A stretch of DNA of 23,865 nucleotides from CAYPQL01 sp964412905 (lineage in GTDB: Bacteria; Patescibacteriota; Minisyncoccia; JAHIHE01; JAGLIN01), in NCBI GenBank assembly GCA_964412905.1, contig CAYPQL010000019.1:1-23865 (forward strand), given 5' to 3'. Positions within the stretch are counted from its first letter, which is position 1, and every line of letters begins with the position of its first letter. The notes under the pieces are model-generated. The model was not told the origin of the DNA, did no database searches, and saw only the letters and a program-made list of their open reading frames with translations. Positions 20,800 through 23,865 of this stretch are shown here, in pieces. The position numbers and the translations under genes are program-made.

Positions 20800-22596
20800 A
20801 TGATTCCTATAAAAAATATAAATACTAATAAAAAGGAAGTACCTGCGGTTTTGAAAGTAAAGCTGTTTTTTTATACAGTCATATTTTTTGCAGTCCTGTC
20901 TATTTTTACAACTTCAGATATAACTCCTAAAGTAAAAGCCGCCGAACTGGGAGAAAATACGGCATTTCTGATTGACTCTTCTTATGATTCCAAAGATCGT
21001 TCGGAGGCGCAAGCCTATTTGAAAAAAATTAATTCCAGCGCCTACTTTTATGTTGAAAGCGAATATTATGACGGGCTGCCGAATGATCTCAAAAAAGAAT
21101 TTGACGCGAGTTTAAGCTCCTTGGCGGATGATTTTGAAAGCACGATATATCCCCGAATGAAACAAATTTTCGGCTCCGAATGGAATCCGGGAATTGACAA
21201 TGACGGCAGAATCACGATTTTTTTTACGAGAACGAAAGAAAATATCGGGGGATATTTCAATCCGAACGATGAATATAAAAAAAGCGATGTGGTTAGCGGA
21301 AAAAGCAATGAAAGGGAAATGATTTATTTGAACGCGGTTTTTATAAATAATCACAGGATTAAAAGTTTTCTCGCTCACGAATTCCAGCATATGATCACCT
21401 GGTATTATAAAAATAAATTAAGGAATATTTCGGATGACATCTGGCTCAATGAAGCGCGATCGGAATATGCTTCCACCGCGATAGGCTATGACGACGAATA
21501 TCCCATCAGCAATTTGAGAGCCAGAGTCGAAAGCTTTGAAACCAATCCCGTTGACTCGCTCACGGAATGGCAGAATAAATTATACGACTACTCTTCCGTC
21601 AATCTTTTTTCCCAATATCTGGTGGAACGGTTTGGAAAAGATATTTTCAAGAGAATGCTGGACAACAATAAAGTCGGAATTGAAAGCATCAGCAAAGCCC
21701 TGTCGGATTTATATTACAAAAACGACACTTTTGAATCCGTATTCACCGACTGGACGGTGGCTAATTATGTGAACGGAACATCGTCAGATGATAAATATAA
21801 ATATCAAAATCTGAATCTTAGCTATAATAATTTCCACATTCTGCCTAAAAATAATTATGAGTTAAGCGCAAACTTAACGGAAAATGTTTCGGAATCTATC
21901 AAAGACTGGAGCGGCGAATATTATGAATTCGCGATAACAAACCAGAATTACGCGCCAAGCGACAGAATTAAAATTAATTTCAACGGCCAAAATTCAGGCA
22001 GTTTTTCGGTTCCTGTCGTTATTTCCTATGACGACAAAACGAAAGAAGTCAACGAACTCCGGCTGAACAGCGAGCAAGATTCCGCTTTTTATATCTATGA
22101 CGCGAAAAAGAAAATTTCCGCGATTACCGTGATACCCATAAGCCATCAAAAAACTTCCGGCTTCGGAAACAACATTGGCGAATATTCCTTTTCGTTTTCC
22201 ATAAAATTTGTTAAAGGAGAAACATATAAAGACGGTTCTCTTTTGAAATCAACGGGAAGCGATAAAGTTTATACGATTGAAAACGGGCAAAAGCGCTGGA
22301 TAACAACCGCAGAGACTTTTGTTTCCAGTGGCTATCAATGGAAAAACATAGTCATAGTTATGGACTTTGAATTGAATATATTTCCAAACGGAGAAAATAT
22401 TGCGAATTCAAGCCTAAAACCAAACGGCAGTCTTTTGAAAGGATCGGGAAATGAAGTTTATTTGATTGAAAACGGCAAAAAAAGATGGATCACAACCGCC
22501 GAAGTTTTTGCTTCCAAGGGCTATAAATGGGAAGATGTTATTATAGTTGAAAATTTTGAATTAAGCTTATATCCCGAAGGAGAAAATATTAGATAA
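20800..22596 (+). CDS. Secreted HExxH metallopeptidase with two C-terminal ENGxKR repeats
   Basis: 598 residues. The N terminus has a hydrophobic segment (LFFYTVIFFAVLSIF, about 22-38) after a basic stretch: a signal peptide or anchor. The catalytic part contains AHEFQHM (H193, E194, H197) and WLNEARSEY, whose Glu218 is a likely third zinc ligand, resembling M30/hyicolysin-like and M6-like secreted peptidases. A beta domain follows (about 355-470). The end carries two copies of a module of about 50 residues: GSLLKSTGSDKVYTIENGQK with RWITTAETF, and GSLLKGSGNEVYLIENGKKR with WITTAEVF. The same kind of module ends the next protein. Substrate unknown; likely envelope or external protein. It ends 5 nt before the amidase gene, so both are one transcript. 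Confidence 0.88.
   Translation: MIPIKNINTNKKEVPAVLKVKLFFYTVIFFAVLSIFTTSDITPKVKAAELGENTAFLIDSSYDSKDRSEAQAYLKKINSSAYFYVESEYYDGLPNDLKKEFDASLSSLADDFESTIYPRMKQIFGSEWNPGIDNDGRITIFFTRTKENIGGYFNPNDEYKKSDVVSGKSNEREMIYLNAVFINNHRIKSFLAHEFQHMITWYYKNKLRNISDDIWLNEARSEYASTAIGYDDEYPISNLRARVESFETNPVDSLTEWQNKLYDYSSVNLFSQYLVERFGKDIFKRMLDNNKVGIESISKALSDLYYKNDTFESVFTDWTVANYVNGTSSDDKYKYQNLNLSYNNFHILPKNNYELSANLTENVSESIKDWSGEYYEFAITNQNYAPSDRIKINFNGQNSGSFSVPVVISYDDKTKEVNELRLNSEQDSAFYIYDAKKKISAITVIPISHQKTSGFGNNIGEYSFSFSIKFVKGETYKDGSLLKSTGSDKVYTIENGQKRWITTAETFVSSGYQWKNIVIVMDFELNIFPNGENIANSSLKPNGSLLKGSGNEVYLIENGKKRWITTAEVFASKGYKWEDVIIVENFELSLYPEGENIR
22231..22593 (+). repeat. Two tandem ENGxKR modules within the metallopeptidase gene
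   Basis: Module 1 spans about 22231-22401 and module 2 about 22423-22593, both about 57 codons, each with G-S-L-L-K, V-Y-x-I-E-N-G-x-K-R-W-I-T-T-A-E and GY-x-W-x-x-V/I-I-V. Protein identity between them is high while the DNA has diverged at many third positions, so the repeat is not recent. Confidence 0.85.
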
Positions 22597-22601
22597 TAAT
22601 T

Positions 22602-23865
22602 ATGCCTAAAAAAATAAAATCCGCGTTATCAAAAATAATAGTCTTGCAATTATTGCTGAGCGCGTTTTTTGCGCCTTTTTTATCTTCCGCCCAAGCGCTG
22701 AATATTGAAATTCCAAAAATAATCACAAGGTCCGAGTGGGGAGCCGATGAATCTAAAATAACTTGGTCAGTGGAATACGCAAAAGTTGAAAAAATTGTCA
22801 TTCATCACACGGCAAGCTCAAATCTGGTTCCCGATTCGGATGGGAGCGGAGAATATAAAAATATGGTTAACAATATCTATATTTATCATGACGGCAAAAA
22901 AACATGGTCCGATGACGGCGGAGAATATACGGGTTTTGGAGACATCGGCTATAATTATTTGATAGACCCCAACGGAAATATTTATGAAGGAAGGTTCGGG
23001 GGAAATGGAGTGGTGGCGGGGCATGTGAATGGATATAACACCGGGAGCGCGGGAATTTCGGTAATTGGAAGATATCAGGATTATGCGGATAGTGAAAATA
23101 ATAATATATCATCGCATCCCGTGACTCCCGCGATTAAAAAATCTTTGGAAAATTTAATCGGCTTCCTAGCGGCTAATAATAATATCGATCTGAATAAAAC
23201 AACTGATTTTTACGGAAAAAATATTGACGGATTGGTGGGACACAGGGATTTGGCTCCGACAATTTGCCCCGGGGACGAGCTGTATAAACAATTAAATTCC
23301 ATACAGAATAGCGCGAGCGCAATTGAAAGAGAATACAAAAATTATGCTTATCAAATCGGCGGGGACAAGGCTGTTTATATTATTGAAGACGGATATAGAA
23401 CAAGATTTGATTCAAAAGAAACTTTGCCAACCGCTTATGCCAGCAGAATCATAAAACCGATTCTAAAATCCCAGCTTGATATGTATCAATATAAAAATAT
23501 CGTGATTTATCCCGACGGCAGCCTTTTGCAGGAATTTAACACGGCAAAAGTTTTCTATTTGGAAAGGGGACAAAAAAGAGCGATGGAAATGACCGGGGAA
23601 GAATTCGCGAGAATGGGGTTTGCGGCGGGCGATATAAAAAAAGTTTTGCCGAGCGATTTGAAAATATACGAGAACGGAAAAATTATCAAATACGCTCCGG
23701 ACGGACAATTGATAAAAGATCAAAGTGGCAATGTATTTTTGGCGGAAAACGGGAAGAAGAGAAAATTCACCTCGGCGCAACTTTTTGAATATTTGAATTA
23801 TAAATGGAAAAACATAAAAGAGGACGGTTATTTGAGTTTTTATCTTGACGGCCTTGATATGATTT
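22602..23865 (+). CDS. Secreted PGRP-type N-acetylmuramoyl-L-alanine amidase, 3' end beyond window
   Basis: The frame is open from ATG 22602 to the last base (421 residues, no stop seen). Signal peptide: basic MPKKIK, hydrophobic 11-28, with cleavage expected near SSAQA (30-32). The amidase domain starts ITRSEWGADES; IVIHHTA provides His69 or His68; IGYNYLIDPNGNIYEGR has the conserved Tyr118; VAGHVNGYNTGSAGISVIG follows; and GHRDLAPTICPGD gives His214 and Cys222. All zinc ligands of the amidase_2/PGRP family are therefore present and it should cut the bond between MurNAc and the peptide stem. From about residue 260 come at least three ENGxKR-like modules (YIIEDGYRTRF, FYLERGQKRAM, FLAENGKKRKF), related to those of the preceding metallopeptidase. 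Its own wall or a host cell wall could be the target. Confidence 0.92.
   Translation, partial: MPKKIKSALSKIIVLQLLLSAFFAPFLSSAQALNIEIPKIITRSEWGADESKITWSVEYAKVEKIVIHHTASSNLVPDSDGSGEYKNMVNNIYIYHDGKKTWSDDGGEYTGFGDIGYNYLIDPNGNIYEGRFGGNGVVAGHVNGYNTGSAGISVIGRYQDYADSENNNISSHPVTPAIKKSLENLIGFLAANNNIDLNKTTDFYGKNIDGLVGHRDLAPTICPGDELYKQLNSIQNSASAIEREYKNYAYQIGGDKAVYIIEDGYRTRFDSKETLPTAYASRIIKPILKSQLDMYQYKNIVIYPDGSLLQEFNTAKVFYLERGQKRAMEMTGEEFARMGFAAGDIKKVLPSDLKIYENGKIIKYAPDGQLIKDQSGNVFLAENGKKRKFTSAQLFEYLNYKWKNIKEDGYLSFYLDGLDMI

Overview
The window reads as chromosomal DNA of an ultra-small bacterium of the Patescibacteria/Candidate Phyla Radiation type, probably Parcubacteria-like. This is an inference. It rests on AT-rich sequence, compact genes all on the + strand, starts that almost never carry a Shine-Dalgarno, a 758-residue SMC lacking a visible hinge, an adenylate-kinase-like protein with an N-terminal extension, a one-chain glycyl-tRNA synthetase, and secreted proteins with repeated ENGxKR modules. 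TGA is used as a stop (for example at 7588-7590) and the long ORFs contain no internal TGA, so this is code 11 and not the TGA=Gly code of Gracilibacteria.

Layout. 1-387: the 3' end of a ComEC-like metallo-hydrolase gene that has absorbed a dispersed palindromic repeat in frame. 484-1698: a membrane-anchored beta-propeller-like protein. 1731-3082: a self-contained cassette bounded by two terminators, with a consensus promoter, a 33-residue upstream ORF coupled to a secreted C39-like cysteine peptidase, and a possible 34-residue membrane peptide behind an extremely strong Shine-Dalgarno. 3092-6568: adenylate-kinase-like protein and short SMC. 6630-8778: a lipid- or membrane-anchored unknown and the RodA/FtsW glycosyltransferase. 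8844-13581: an extended -10 promoter driving glycyl-tRNA synthetase, a membrane metal-dependent hydrolase, a Nif3-like protein and oligoendopeptidase F, spaced 13-21 nt apart. 13656-19863: a small coiled-coil protein, an acidic membrane-hairpin protein, and a 144-residue protein next to a VirD4/HerA-like ATPase. 20155-20230: tRNA-Gly(UCC). 20276-23865: a small protein, then a secreted HExxH metallopeptidase and a PGRP-type amidase (running off the end) that share the same C-terminal repeat module, likely envelope- or host-wall-active enzymes.

The intergenic DNA is the most unusual part. Almost every gap is filled either with short palindromic mobile-like elements ending in TGTCAT/ATGACA (two of them are longer inverted copies of one family with outer ends GTAACTACTC, one flanked by an 11-bp direct repeat), or with AT-rich stretches that repeat with a 7- or 8-nt period and often fold into hairpins. 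No CRISPR array, rRNA, integrase or transposase gene was seen.
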